Below, in pieces: positions 46,145-55,147 of a stretch of DNA of 64,000 bases. The notes under the pieces are model-generated. The model was not told the origin of the DNA, ran no database searches, and saw only the letters and a program-made list of their open reading frames with translations. Position 1 is the first letter of the stretch. Each line of letters begins with the position of its first letter. The DNA is taken from positions 1,156,347 to 1,220,346 of the forward strand of contig CP070764.1 in NCBI GenBank assembly GCA_020349245.1. The letters run 5' to 3'. The stretch comes from Chloroflexota bacterium (GTDB lineage Bacteria > Chloroflexota > Anaerolineae > Anaerolineales > UBA4823). Both the position numbers and the translations under genes were made by a program.

Positions 46145-47197
46145 CTAAAAATCCGCATCACTGATATTAGGTGCCAGTTCAAGCTTCAAGCCAGGTTCAA
46201 TGTCTCCGTGCCAGATGGCATCCATAATTTCTCGGCTTGCCTGCTTCCAACCACCTAGGTCTTGAACCGTGAACGGCTTACTTAATTTGGGAAAAAGTCC
46301 ATTCTCACCATCAAGTGTTCGCAGATGGTATTGGTAATATAAGTTCTGGCCTTCCTCGCTCAAGAGAAAATCCAGGAACGCTTGGATTAAAGGTCTTTCG
46401 CGGCGGGATATATTCTTATCAACTGGAACGGCAACATATGCAGTCAGGATTGTGCGGGTAGGAATGACGATTTCAAGCGGTACTCCCCGCTCCACTGCGA
46501 GGCGGGCATCCTGTTCATAAGTGATCAAGGCATCACCTCCTCCCAGTTCAAAGAGGGTTAGTGCAGACCGGGCAGAAGAACCCAGCATGCCCACGTTCTT
46601 CCATATCTGCTTTAATTGTAACTCGGCCTGTTGAGGACTCCCCGATGCCATCATTGTGCTGCCGTACTCGGCCAGAACTCCCCACTCGCCAGCCCCAGAG
46701 ATGCGGGGATCGCTGTGGAGTACTTTAATGCCTGGTTTTCCCAAGTCTGCAAATTCTGCAATGTTATGTGGATTATCTAAACGGGTGACAATTACCATCG
46801 GCGTACACCCTATCTCGACAGGTTGCGTCTCCTCTTTGACCATCCCCCATATTTTCAACCAATCCACGTGGAAGGCATTGCTGAAAAGAGCCACCTCTGC
46901 TGGTGCGCTAAGCACTATCTGGCCAGCGATCGTTGCAGAAGGGCCAAAAATTGCTTCTATTTCGATATCTTCTCCGGTCTCAGCTTCCCATTTTTTCTCA
47001 AAAGTGGGGATGATAGCCTGGGTCATCACTTCTTCTTGGGTGCTGAAAGCATAGACCACGAAGGTGTTTGTCGATTTTTCCGCATAGACCTGCCAGCCAT
47101 AGTAACCCAGGAAGGATATCATCAGTGCGAGTATGATGATGCGATAAACGAGAAGATTGTTAAATCTTTGCATCCCCATTATCCGTAGATTTTTCAT
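46145..47197 (-). CDS. Orphan extracellular solute-binding protein (sulfate/iron-type fold)
   Basis: A 350-residue exported protein. One N-terminal membrane segment (about 18-36) without a lipobox suggests an anchored or signal-cleaved form. The mature part resembles class II binding proteins of the sulfate/molybdate/spermidine group: VYAFSTQEEVMTQAIIPTFEKKW, VLSAPAEVALFSNAFHVDWL, PGIKVLHSDPRISGAGEWG, ELGGGDALITYEQDA. No permease or ATPase gene lies within 10 kb on either side, so its partner is elsewhere or it acts as a sensor. A GAGGGAG site precedes the ATG. Confidence 0.82.
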   Translation of the reverse strand: MKNLRIMGMQRFNNLLVYRIIILALMISFLGYYGWQVYAEKSTNTFVVYAFSTQEEVMTQAIIPTFEKKWEAETGEDIEIEAIFGPSATIAGQIVLSAPAEVALFSNAFHVDWLKIWGMVKEETQPVEIGCTPMVIVTRLDNPHNIAEFADLGKPGIKVLHSDPRISGAGEWGVLAEYGSTMMASGSPQQAELQLKQIWKNVGMLGSSARSALTLFELGGGDALITYEQDARLAVERGVPLEIVIPTRTILTAYVAVPVDKNISRRERPLIQAFLDFLLSEEGQNLYYQYHLRTLDGENGLFPKLSKPFTVQDLGGWKQASREIMDAIWHGDIEPGLKLELAPNISDADF

Positions 47198-47919
47198 CAG
47201 GTTTCTCCCTCAGCAACCAGGATCACCAGTGGGACGGAAATCTCCCGTGCAATTAGAAATATTTGCGATTCTTGAACCCACAGGAAGTGAAAAGCAGATC
47301 GCGTAGAAGCCGGTTTTTCAGAAAGTATTCGCTTCATCAGACCACTCACCTCGCACCCAATACCTGTGGAGAACCGGTTCTAGGGTGATATTTCATTGGT
47401 CCTGTGCATCCTGTGTTTAATATGTGCTGGTTTATTTCTCGCTAATCGCGCGAACTACCAACGAGAACATCTCTCTCAATGAGTACTCTCCCGGAGGGGC
47501 AACCATACCGCAGATTTTCAGGTATTTTCTTAACTTTAACAAATTGGGATGACAAACTTTGTGAAATAGCTGTGACAAAATTGTGATAAATGACGGGTTC
47601 GGAGAAATTTCTCGCCATGGATCTTGCATTTCCCCCTATCGAACCTCAAGCTGCTTCACACACAATTCTTACCCTTCAGATCAGGACATAGTTCGTTCTA
47701 ATTCAAGTTGGTTAGAATAACTATCCTATCTTTTCACACCATGGAGATTAATTACCATCAATCCAATTTCGTATTTATAGACTCCGAACTTGATGGGTAG
47801 TTTTTCACTGGGCATGTTTTTACCACGAGATGACCCCAGATCTCTGGAAATCTCGAACACTGCATTTACCGGGGAAATAGCGGGGCCTATCCAGCAGATT
47901 GTGAAATTTGAGTAGAAAA
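47198..47919. other. 722-base region without a supported gene
   Basis: Upstream of the orphan binding-protein gene and downstream of purB. A 65-codon minus-strand frame at 47432-47629 lacks a ribosome binding site and any family feature. The minus strand carries a G/C-rich patch near 47480-47520 (GGTTGCCCCTCCGGGAGAG) that could fold with neighbouring GAGAG sequence, and an imperfect tandem TCCTGTG repeat near 47400. A small inverted repeat TTCTAA/TTAGAA lies at 47696-47717. No known riboswitch or ncRNA was recognised; it may be a decayed gene or long leader. Confidence 0.45.
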
Positions 47920-49311
47920 TTATGCATCCAAGGCTTTGCGAATCGAATCACCCAATGCAAGCGCATTTTGGGGGGCATTCCCGATATATTGGTCAACATC
48001 CATCAAAATCCGAAGATTATCCGCCTCCACGTAATTGAGGAACATCGGCTCCTTGGCAATCAGCTCAATTAACGGATTCTTTTCCTGATTCTCTATAGAT
48101 CGCCATGCTTGCATTGAAAGTTCTCGCAAACGCTCATGCATCACCTGGCGGTCAGCACCAGCAGCAACCAATGCCATCAGTACACGTTCTATGCTTGAAA
48201 ATGTCCCATACCGGTCGAGATTATAACGTATTGCCTTTTCATCGATAACAAGTCCTTCGACAATGCGCTGAGCGACGACCAGCAGCTCATCGGTGATCAA
48301 GAATGCTTCAGGGAGCATAGAACGGCGATTGGCAGAATCATCCAGCGTCCTTTCCAGTGCGGAGAGAGCAGCGTTGTCCCAAGCCTGACGAGGAAATTGA
48401 GCCAGGGACCGCGCCAGGGAATCAATCTTTTCAGCATTAATCGGATTGCGCTTGAAGGGCATGGCTGATGAACCAACCTGCTTATCACTAAAAGGTTCTG
48501 CAAGCTCCCCAAAGGCAGGAGATTGAAGTATGCGCAGATCAAATGCAAATTTATACAGTGATATGCCCAGTCCGGCCAGGCTGCACAGGATGCGGTAATC
48601 CTGTTTACGGGGGTAAACTTGCGATGTCGCTGGGAAAAAGGGCAGATTTAATTTCGCAGAGAGTTTTAATTCAAATTCATTCAGATTTTCTCTTCCGATC
48701 AATTCAGCAAAAGATGCACCAGTGCCAACAGCGCCCTTGAAACCCTTGCCACGCAAATTCCGATTTACCTGCCGCAAATCTTCCCAATCCATGAGCAGGT
48801 CTTGTGCGTAGAGCGCAAACCGGTAGCCAAGCGTTGTCGGTTCAGCAGGTTGAAGGTGAGTGTATCCCATCAGGGGAAGCTCAGCCCATCGTTCAGCTGC
48901 CTTGGCGAAGATCAGTAGCAACTCGTGCAGCTTCTCAAGGATTAAACTGAGTGCTTGACGGGTGCGAAGTACATCAGCATTATCTTCAATATCGGCGGAG
49001 GTAGCTCCTAAATGTAATATACTGCCACCGACCGCTGCATCCTCGGCAAAACTTTTTAACTCCGCCATCAAATCATGATGGATTTGACTTTCAATCTGGA
49101 GTGCTCGCTGAACATCAACCTGGTCGGCGAATCTCCTTAAATCGGCAACCTGCTCGTGATTAACCAGGCCGTAATCGCCCTGCACTTCAGCCAAAGCGAC
49201 CCAGATTTTACGCCACAGGCGTCGCTTATGTACTTCACTCCATAAATGACGCATATCTTCTGAACCGTAACGCCAGGAATATGGAGAAAGATAATTCTCA
49301 TAATTGTTCAT
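47920..49311 (-). CDS. purB: Adenylosuccinate lyase
   Basis: A 463-residue enzyme of the fumarase/aspartase superfamily for purine synthesis and AMP formation. HLGATSADIEDNAD, GYTHLQPAEPTTLGYRF and the superfamily signature GSSAMPFKRNPINAEK are present. The overall pattern matches adenylosuccinate lyases rather than argininosuccinate or aspartate lyases. The ATG at 49311 has AAAGGA about nine bases upstream; a TTG two codons earlier is less likely. It is a lone minus-strand gene with a possible TATAAT element about 40 bases before the start. Confidence 0.93.
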   Translation of the reverse strand: MNNYENYLSPYSWRYGSEDMRHLWSEVHKRRLWRKIWVALAEVQGDYGLVNHEQVADLRRFADQVDVQRALQIESQIHHDLMAELKSFAEDAAVGGSILHLGATSADIEDNADVLRTRQALSLILEKLHELLLIFAKAAERWAELPLMGYTHLQPAEPTTLGYRFALYAQDLLMDWEDLRQVNRNLRGKGFKGAVGTGASFAELIGRENLNEFELKLSAKLNLPFFPATSQVYPRKQDYRILCSLAGLGISLYKFAFDLRILQSPAFGELAEPFSDKQVGSSAMPFKRNPINAEKIDSLARSLAQFPRQAWDNAALSALERTLDDSANRRSMLPEAFLITDELLVVAQRIVEGLVIDEKAIRYNLDRYGTFSSIERVLMALVAAGADRQVMHERLRELSMQAWRSIENQEKNPLIELIAKEPMFLNYVEADNLRILMDVDQYIGNAPQNALALGDSIRKALDA

Positions 49312-49550
49312 CTGCAAAATTCCTTTCGCTATCGCCAGTAGTATTATACTGATAGCATCAGCAGCGTGAAAGGAAAAGCTTTCTAATGTGCATAATTGTA
49401 ATTTGCCTTAACCATTGTTGCTGGCTATAATCACAAGTATCATTCTTTTTTATCTATCGCAAACCTGACCGTGAACTTAATTTGTTGATCAAGGAATCAA
49501 AATTACGCTCATCGGGACCAGGGATTTACGATTATCAGGCGGGCTGATTT

Positions 49551-51416
49551 ATGAATCAAAACATTAATTCCGATGGTTTATCACTGACCAAAGGTACCCG
49601 GCTCCGTGACCGCTACCTGATACAGGAGGCAATCCGCATATCCCCTGAAAGCGCAGTTTACCAGGCGCGCGATTTACATTTCCCGAATGTAATCAAACTC
49701 GTAATGTTGAAAGAATTTCGCAATTCATCACCAGATCCCTCTGAGAGAACAAAAAATGTAGAGAAATTTGAACGCCGCGCCAACCTGCTCGCCACGCTCT
49801 CTCACCCGGCGATACCCAGCATCCTGGATTATTTTACAGAAGGGAGAAATTCATATCTGATCATCGAATCCATCAAAGGACAAAATCTTGAGGAGATCAT
49901 CAAAGGGACCAGTGGACATCTCCAACAGGAACAGGTTATTCAATGGGCAGTCGGGTTGTGTGAAATTCTGCAGTATTTGCATTTGCATAAACCTGAAGCG
50001 ATCATCTTGCGAAACCTGAATCCTTCAAATATCTTCCTTAACCAGCACAGCAATTTGATGTTAATCGATTTTGGGATTGCGCTTGATTTCCAGATTGAGG
50101 GTCAAATGATGACTCGAACGCCTGATGGATACGTTGCACCCGAAATAACCGGGGGCAAAGAAAGTGCTTGGATGGATATCTATTCCCTTGGTGCTTGCCT
50201 GTATTTTTTCCTCACCAAACAGCACCTTGCTTCCGAAGCCTCGACCTATCTCACCCAACATCCAATCCAGGATCAAAATCCAGATGTTCTTCCAGAACTT
50301 GAACTTATCGTAAATAAAGCGATACAGCACAATCCTGCAGACAGGTATTCGAGCGCGGAAGAAATGAAAGATGACCTGCTTAAAATTATTGGCAGGTCAG
50401 ATTCGAGAAACCTTTCACCACAAACTAACCTTGTCAATCCATTCCCACCTAATACGATCCAACCAATTTGGACTTTCCGCTGTGCCGACGAAATTCGCGG
50501 ATCAGCTCAATCTTCTGGTGGCATCGTTTACTTTGGCTCATATGACAACAATCTCTATGCAGTGAAGACCGAATCCGGGAAACTTCTCTGGAAATATGAG
50601 ACCGATGGTGGGATTGTGAGTCGTCCGGCGATACAGGCTGATTCCGTATTTGTCGGTTCTGAAGACCATCGCCTGCATGTTGTCTCAACCCGCTCTGGTT
50701 CCTTGCTATGGACATACTACACGAAAGGGCCGATACGTTCTTCACCATTTATCGCCCATGGTCATATATTTATCGGTTCAGATGATATGTCTGTGCATGC
50801 TGTAAATATCAATGGCGGACGCGGTATATGGCAGATAGAGACCATCGCTGAAATCCGGTCAACTCCTTTTGTGACACAGGAAGGCGTCTATGCAGGTAAT
50901 GAGTCGGGGGAATTCTATTGCATAGATTTTCGTGGAGGTATCAAATGGCGTTTCAAAGCCAAAAGAGCGATCACCTCATCTGCTACCGTTGCGGATAACC
51001 TGGTAATCTTCTGTTCTCTCGATTCCTACCTCTACGCAGTAGACGAAAAATCAGGGTATTTAGTTTGGCGATTCAAGATGGATAGAGGGTCAATTTCCTC
51101 ACCTTGCGTCCATCAGGGCTTGGTCTATACTGGATCTATCGATGGTAATATATACTGCGTGAATATTAAGAACGCCAAGGAAGTGTGGCGGTTTAAGACC
51201 GAGCACCAAGTCACAGGTTCTCCCATCATTTATGAAGATGGAGTATATTGTGGATCTGTAGATGGACATTTGTACTGCGTTGACAGTCAAACAGGTAAAC
51301 TGCGCTGGAAGTTCCGTACGGAACACGCGATAACTGCGACTCCGGTAGCTTCGGATGGGCTTGTCTTTATTGGGTCAACTGACAAAACTTTCTACGCCCT
51401 GCCTGCCAAACTGTGA
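49551..51416 (+). CDS. Probable Ser/Thr pseudokinase fused to an eight-repeat PQQ-type propeller
   Basis: A 621-residue protein. The kinase-like domain (about 15-280) keeps a possible VAIK lysine (K54 in VMLKEF) and DFG (173-175). The glycine-rich loop is replaced by EAIRISPESAVY, and the HRDxKxxN catalytic loop reads LRNLNPSN (153-160), so both the catalytic Asp and Lys are Asn. Phosphotransfer is therefore unlikely. The C-terminal part (about 306-621) has eight repeats of the PQQ/BamB propeller type, each ending in patterns such as VYFGSYDNNLYAVKTESGKLLW and VYTGSIDGNIYCV. No membrane helix is seen, so it is probably cytosolic. It is followed by a PP2C phosphatase gene 98 bases downstream, suggesting a shared signalling role. 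Confidence 0.85.
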   Translation: MNQNINSDGLSLTKGTRLRDRYLIQEAIRISPESAVYQARDLHFPNVIKLVMLKEFRNSSPDPSERTKNVEKFERRANLLATLSHPAIPSILDYFTEGRNSYLIIESIKGQNLEEIIKGTSGHLQQEQVIQWAVGLCEILQYLHLHKPEAIILRNLNPSNIFLNQHSNLMLIDFGIALDFQIEGQMMTRTPDGYVAPEITGGKESAWMDIYSLGACLYFFLTKQHLASEASTYLTQHPIQDQNPDVLPELELIVNKAIQHNPADRYSSAEEMKDDLLKIIGRSDSRNLSPQTNLVNPFPPNTIQPIWTFRCADEIRGSAQSSGGIVYFGSYDNNLYAVKTESGKLLWKYETDGGIVSRPAIQADSVFVGSEDHRLHVVSTRSGSLLWTYYTKGPIRSSPFIAHGHIFIGSDDMSVHAVNINGGRGIWQIETIAEIRSTPFVTQEGVYAGNESGEFYCIDFRGGIKWRFKAKRAITSSATVADNLVIFCSLDSYLYAVDEKSGYLVWRFKMDRGSISSPCVHQGLVYTGSIDGNIYCVNIKNAKEVWRFKTEHQVTGSPIIYEDGVYCGSVDGHLYCVDSQTGKLRWKFRTEHAITATPVASDGLVFIGSTDKTFYALPAKL

Positions 51417-51514
51417 GTCGCCCCAGGTCGCTTCAGAGTGAAGAATTTAAAGACCAAGCTAAGAAATCTCTACTTGGAACTCGCATTAGAGCACAAGAAT
51501 AAGAAAATTTCCCC

Positions 51515-52363
51515 ATGAAGAATTCCAACCTACCGACTGAACCATACGATCCCCAGACTAACAAAGAAGCTCCAATGGCAGGTGAAGCGAAGAATTATTA
51601 CACTGTCGGGGTTGGCAGTTCGATTGGTATTCAACGCGAGCACAATGAAGATGCTGTTTTTTCAGTGACTACCAACTTGCTAACGAACCAGGTGAATTCT
51701 TCAATTGGTCTGTATATCGTGGCTGATGGCATGGGTGGCCATCTTCACGGGGAGATCGCCAGCGAGTTAGCTGTTCACGCAATTGTAAGCAGTGTGATCC
51801 CTGGGTTGTTGTTATTCAACACGGATGAAAGGGGAGAAAAGCCTGCGGAAAATGGTCGCCAGCTGATGGAAGCAGGTATAGATTCTGCTCACCAGGCCGT
51901 TCTCCATCAAGCGCCTGGTGGGGGGACTACGCTGACGGCAATGCTGATCATTGGAAATCAAATGACGATTGCCCACATTGGTGATAGCCGTGCATACCAT
52001 ATCGATGATACTGGAAATGCTCGTGTCCTCACCACTGATCACTCCCTCGTCAAACGCTTACAAGACTTAGGACAGATTACTTCAGATGAGGCAGCCATTC
52101 ATCCACAGCGCAATGTGCTGTACCGGGCGTTAGGACAGGTTGAATCGATAGATCCTGAATTTATTTCTGCTCCGATACCAGAATCAGGATATTTATTGTT
52201 ATGTTCTGATGGTCTTTGGGGCGTAGTGCCTGACCAAAAAATGGTCGAAATCATTCATTCTTCAGATTCTCCTCAGCAAGCCTGTCAAGCTTTACTGCAA
52301 ACAGCGAACGCCGCTGGTGGTCCGGACAATATCTCCGTGATCATCATTAAAATTTTGCAGTGA
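51515..52363 (+). CDS. PP2C-family protein phosphatase
   Basis: A 282-residue metal-dependent Ser/Thr phosphatase. The metal and phosphate motifs are intact: REHNEDAV, VADGMGGHLHGEIAS, GGGTTLTAM, IAHIGDSRAY, LLCSDGLWGVV and GGPDNISVIIIKI. The N-terminal 30 or so residues are polar and variable. It lies between the pseudokinase-propeller and a small unknown protein gene. It could reverse phosphorylation by the active kinases encoded at 25.7 and 57.3 kb. No clear Shine-Dalgarno site precedes the ATG. Confidence 0.93.
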   Translation: MKNSNLPTEPYDPQTNKEAPMAGEAKNYYTVGVGSSIGIQREHNEDAVFSVTTNLLTNQVNSSIGLYIVADGMGGHLHGEIASELAVHAIVSSVIPGLLLFNTDERGEKPAENGRQLMEAGIDSAHQAVLHQAPGGGTTLTAMLIIGNQMTIAHIGDSRAYHIDDTGNARVLTTDHSLVKRLQDLGQITSDEAAIHPQRNVLYRALGQVESIDPEFISAPIPESGYLLLCSDGLWGVVPDQKMVEIIHSSDSPQQACQALLQTANAAGGPDNISVIIIKILQ

Positions 52364-52415
52364 TACCAAGGGTTTTACCCAAAGAGAAAATATTCATTCC
52401 TTAGGAATATCACAC

Positions 52416-52661
52416 ATGTCAAAATTAGTCATTTTGCATATCCTGAACTCAGAGCCCATTCTGGGAGAGATCGATGAGCTACCCGCTCCAACCGATAATA
52501 TAATTGTTGTGCAAAACCCACGACAAATTGATGGAAAGGATCTCAGCTACCTTCAGCATCAAGTTACAACAGTCATCTGGCCAATCGAAAAGATTAATTT
52601 TATCGAAATCGTGCCGGGTGAAGATGAAGACGAGGATATCATAGGATTTGTGAGGGAGTAA
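52416..52661 (+). CDS. Small acidic protein of unknown function
   Basis: An 81-residue soluble protein, predicted acidic, ending in EDEDEDIIGFVRE. It starts with VILHILNSEPILGEIDELP and has alternating hydrophobic residues suggesting a small beta-rich domain. It is encoded 53 bases after the PP2C gene and three bases before the OmpR-type regulator gene, so it is likely in the same transcript. I recognise no family. It may be a partner or modulator of the regulator; this is inference from position. Confidence 0.7.
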   Translation: MSKLVILHILNSEPILGEIDELPAPTDNIIVVQNPRQIDGKDLSYLQHQVTTVIWPIEKINFIEIVPGEDEDEDIIGFVRE

Positions 52662-52664
52662 TCG

Positions 52665-53396
52665 ATGCAGGAAAGTTTTAAAGATAGACGAATCTTAGTT
52701 GTTGACGATGAAGAGCGGATGGTCCGTTTTATTCGTTTGAACTTAGAACATGATGGTTTTCAAGTTTTTGAAGCTTTTAATGGCAAACAGGCGATCGACA
52801 AAATACGCAGCAACTTGCCCGATCTGGTCTTATTGGATGTGATGATGCCCGATATCGATGGCTTTGAAGTATTGGAGATGATCAGGGAATCGAATACCGT
52901 GCCGGTGATCATGTTGACTGCAAAAGGGGAAGAAGAGGATCGAGTGCATGGTCTGGAACTCGGTGCAGATGACTACATCACAAAACCATTCAGTCCCCGG
53001 GAATTAGTGAGCAGGGTGCGCGCAGTGTTACGCAGAACCGAAATGACTGGTGCCAGCACGCATGGTCTAATCGAAGTGGATGAGCGCTTAAAAATTGATT
53101 TTGATCGCCACGAAGTTTGGGTAGAAGGGGAGCTGGTTAAACTCCGACCCACTGAATATCGCCTGCTTTACCACCTCGTTCAAAATGCAGGTTGGGTTTT
53201 GACTCACGACCAGATACTCACCAAAGTATGGGGATATGAATATCGCGATGAACCTCATTATGTGCGCCTGTATATAAACTACCTGCGTCAAAAAATTGAA
53301 AAAGATCCTGCAAATCCCGGATATATCCTCACCGAACGTGGAGTTGGCTATCGATTTATTGATTTCCGGAGAGATAAAAACCACCTTGATGCCTGA
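52665..53396 (+). CDS. OmpR/PhoB-family response regulator
   Basis: A 243-residue transcription factor. The receiver domain (about 8-122) has the acidic pair in VVDDEER, the phosphoacceptor Asp in [13 protein letters not shown] and the conserved Lys in YITKPFSP. The winged-helix DNA-binding domain follows (about 140-235), with [29 protein letters not shown] and [13 protein letters not shown]. No histidine kinase gene lies nearby. GAGGG lies just before the ATG, overlapping the previous gene's end. Confidence 0.93.
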   Translation: MQESFKDRRILVVDDEERMVRFIRLNLEHDGFQVFEAFNGKQAIDKIRSNLPDLVLLDVMMPDIDGFEVLEMIRESNTVPVIMLTAKGEEEDRVHGLELGADDYITKPFSPRELVSRVRAVLRRTEMTGASTHGLIEVDERLKIDFDRHEVWVEGELVKLRPTEYRLLYHLVQNAGWVLTHDQILTKVWGYEYRDEPHYVRLYINYLRQKIEKDPANPGYILTERGVGYRFIDFRRDKNHLDA

Positions 53397-53524
53397 TCGA
53401 CACGAATGAGCGGGTCGAAGAAGATTGGTGCTCTTTTATCGCTTTCAGTACTTGTATCTCCGTGCAGACCTTGCAAGCCAATAAACTCTAGGCTATACTC
53501 ACCTCGAATAGGAATACAAAACCG

Positions 53525-54178
53525 ATGGCAAAGCAGCGCATATTATTGGTAGACGACCACGAAGTAGTCCGCTTGGGTCTAAAAGCCCTCTTAGATCGTC
53601 ATCCCGAATTTGAAGTTGTTGCTGAGGCGAGCACCGCCCGTGAAGCGATTGAAAGAGTAGCAACTTATTCTCCTGATGTCGTTGTAATGGATATCCGCTT
53701 ACCGGGCGGCTCTGGGATCGATGCCTGTGATGAGATCTCCACGAATTATCCGGGCACAAAAGTAATTATGCTGACATCTTATGCCGAAGATGAGATGCTC
53801 TTTTCAGCAATCCGGGCTGGTGCCTCAGGCTATGTATTAAAACAAATCGGTGGTGAAGACCTAGTACGGGCAATTGAAGCTGTTGGAAGAGGGGAAGCCC
53901 TGCTCGACCCTGCCGTTACCCAGCGAATTTTTCAAGAGGTGCGCAAAGCGGCAAAAGAAGAGGAAGCATCAGCATTTTCTGCGCTCACCCAACAGGAACG
54001 GCATGTCCTACTGCTAGTTTCTGAAGGGAAAACAAACCGCGAAATTGCCAAAGCACTCTTTCTTGGTGAGGGTACTGTCCGCAATTACGTCAGCAGCATT
54101 TTATCGAAATTAGGGGTGAGCAACCGGGCTGAAGCTGCAGCTTATGCGGTTGAACATAATCTAAAGGACTATCTTTAG
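53525..54178 (+). CDS. NarL/FixJ-family response regulator
   Basis: A 217-residue regulator. The receiver domain (about 5-120) contains [10 protein letters not shown], phosphoacceptor Asp in [13 protein letters not shown], and the Lys in [11 protein letters not shown]. The LuxR-type helix-turn-helix is at the C-terminus ([44 protein letters not shown]). It lacks an adjacent sensor kinase. A terminator follows within 60 bases, so it closes the plus-strand signalling block that begins near 49.5 kb. Confidence 0.93.
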   Translation: MAKQRILLVDDHEVVRLGLKALLDRHPEFEVVAEASTAREAIERVATYSPDVVVMDIRLPGGSGIDACDEISTNYPGTKVIMLTSYAEDEMLFSAIRAGASGYVLKQIGGEDLVRAIEAVGRGEALLDPAVTQRIFQEVRKAAKEEEASAFSALTQQERHVLLLVSEGKTNREIAKALFLGEGTVRNYVSSILSKLGVSNRAEAAAYAVEHNLKDYL

Positions 54179-54205
54179 CGATATCCTTCTTTGATGGGAT
54201 TTACT

Positions 54206-54237
54206 AGAAACTGGGATTTCCAAAGATCCCAGTTTCT
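54206..54237. terminator. Bidirectional intrinsic terminator
   Basis: A 12-bp perfect stem (AGAAACTGGGAT / ATCCCAGTTTCT) with an 8-base loop, A/T-rich on both sides. It separates the convergent NarL regulator and DUF971 genes. Confidence 0.88.
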
Positions 54238-54240
54238 TAA

Positions 54241-54588
54241 TTATTCGGAACTTCCCCTGCAAGTGGGACAAGGACACAACTTTCGCAAGTAGTCCCAATT
54301 ATAGATCCCAAAATGGTGACCATCTTCCCAGTCCGGCGTTATCCCATATGTCCCAACTGCTTCGATATTCATCAAACGGTTGGCAGGTCTATCAGCATCT
54401 ATTGCTAGAAACATTTCAGGGGTTGGGTCTCCGCCCATCTTTTCATGACCCCCCCGGCATTCCGCGCAGGGACAAGCTACCCGCAACAAGGTGAACGAGT
54501 ATTCGCTGGTATGTCCATCTTCCCAATTTATCGTAACGACCTTCTTATTGCGATCAGCTGTGATGCCAATTGGTTTCAAAGGATTCAT
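54241..54588 (-). CDS. DUF971-family protein
   Basis: A 115-residue protein of the DUF971 (GBBH-like N-terminal) family. The family pattern is visible in INWEDGHTSEYSFTLLRVACPCAECRG and NIEAVGTYGITPDWEDGHHFGIYNWDYLRKLCPCPTC. Two CPCxxC motifs (about 35-40 and 106-111) could bind zinc or an Fe-S cluster. Family members often sit next to or within Mrp/ApbC-type iron-sulfur carrier proteins; none is encoded here. GGGAGGT lies ten bases before the ATG. It is followed upstream on the same strand by an SH3-like protein gene. Confidence 0.88.
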   Translation of the reverse strand: MNPLKPIGITADRNKKVVTINWEDGHTSEYSFTLLRVACPCAECRGGHEKMGGDPTPEMFLAIDADRPANRLMNIEAVGTYGITPDWEDGHHFGIYNWDYLRKLCPCPTCRGSSE

Positions 54589-54635
54589 AGCCCAGGCTAC
54601 CTCCCAAGGAGTATTTTTCCAAATTCAGCACATTA

Positions 54636-55139
54636 TCAGGGTTTTTGGATAAGCTGGAGAAAATTTGCCACCGCCCAACCGTGACGCGTTTCATCAAAAG
54701 GACCCACCAGGTACCACCAGGTGTAGCTATCCAGCAGCTGTGGTCCATCCTGGATTAAGAATACCTCATCTTCCCCACCCAAAAGCCGAACTTCTCGTTC
54801 CAATCCTGGACCAACCCGCAAACGGAGGCCGTCACCGCCTGTTCCAGTGACTTTCACATAAGCGCCGATGGCGATATCGCCCGGTGGCGGGGGTGGAATA
54901 TTCGTTTCGGAGGGTATTTCCGTTATTCCAGGACTGGCGGTGGGAATGATGGGGGTGCTGGTATTTAATGCGATGATATTGATCGTCGGAGTCGATTCAC
55001 CAGCTACTGACTGTGGCGACCGTGTCCAAGATAGCAGCAACAGGGTAGCGACCAACAGGGCGATTCCAAATCCAATTGCCCCGATAATCAACCAGGGATC
55101 TAAGAAAAGTTTCACGGGATTTCGCGATTCCAATTTCAC
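54636..55139 (-). CDS. Membrane-anchored SH3-like domain protein
   Basis: A 167-residue protein with a short cytoplasmic N-terminus, one membrane helix (about 17-38), a Thr/Pro/Ile-rich linker (about 48-88) and a C-terminal bacterial SH3-like domain (about 90-163) with VKVTGTGGDGLRLRVGPG and TWWYLVGPFDETRHGWAVANFL. Such domains often bind cell-wall peptides or other envelope ligands. It starts with GTG, and lies nine bases downstream of the Ca2+/H+ antiporter gene, so the two are probably cotranscribed. Confidence 0.85.
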   Translation of the reverse strand: MKLESRNPVKLFLDPWLIIGAIGFGIALLVATLLLLSWTRSPQSVAGESTPTINIIALNTSTPIIPTASPGITEIPSETNIPPPPPGDIAIGAYVKVTGTGGDGLRLRVGPGLEREVRLLGGEDEVFLIQDGPQLLDSYTWWYLVGPFDETRHGWAVANFLQLIQKP

Positions 55140-55147
55140 ACCTGTAA

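Noticed and set aside
47461-47520. A known riboswitch in the leader of the orphan binding-protein gene
   Set aside because: The G/C-rich patch did not match the consensus of the classes I know, so I only list it as unassigned structure.
47432-47629. 65-codon minus-strand frame
   Set aside because: No ribosome binding site, no recognisable family feature and no conserved context.
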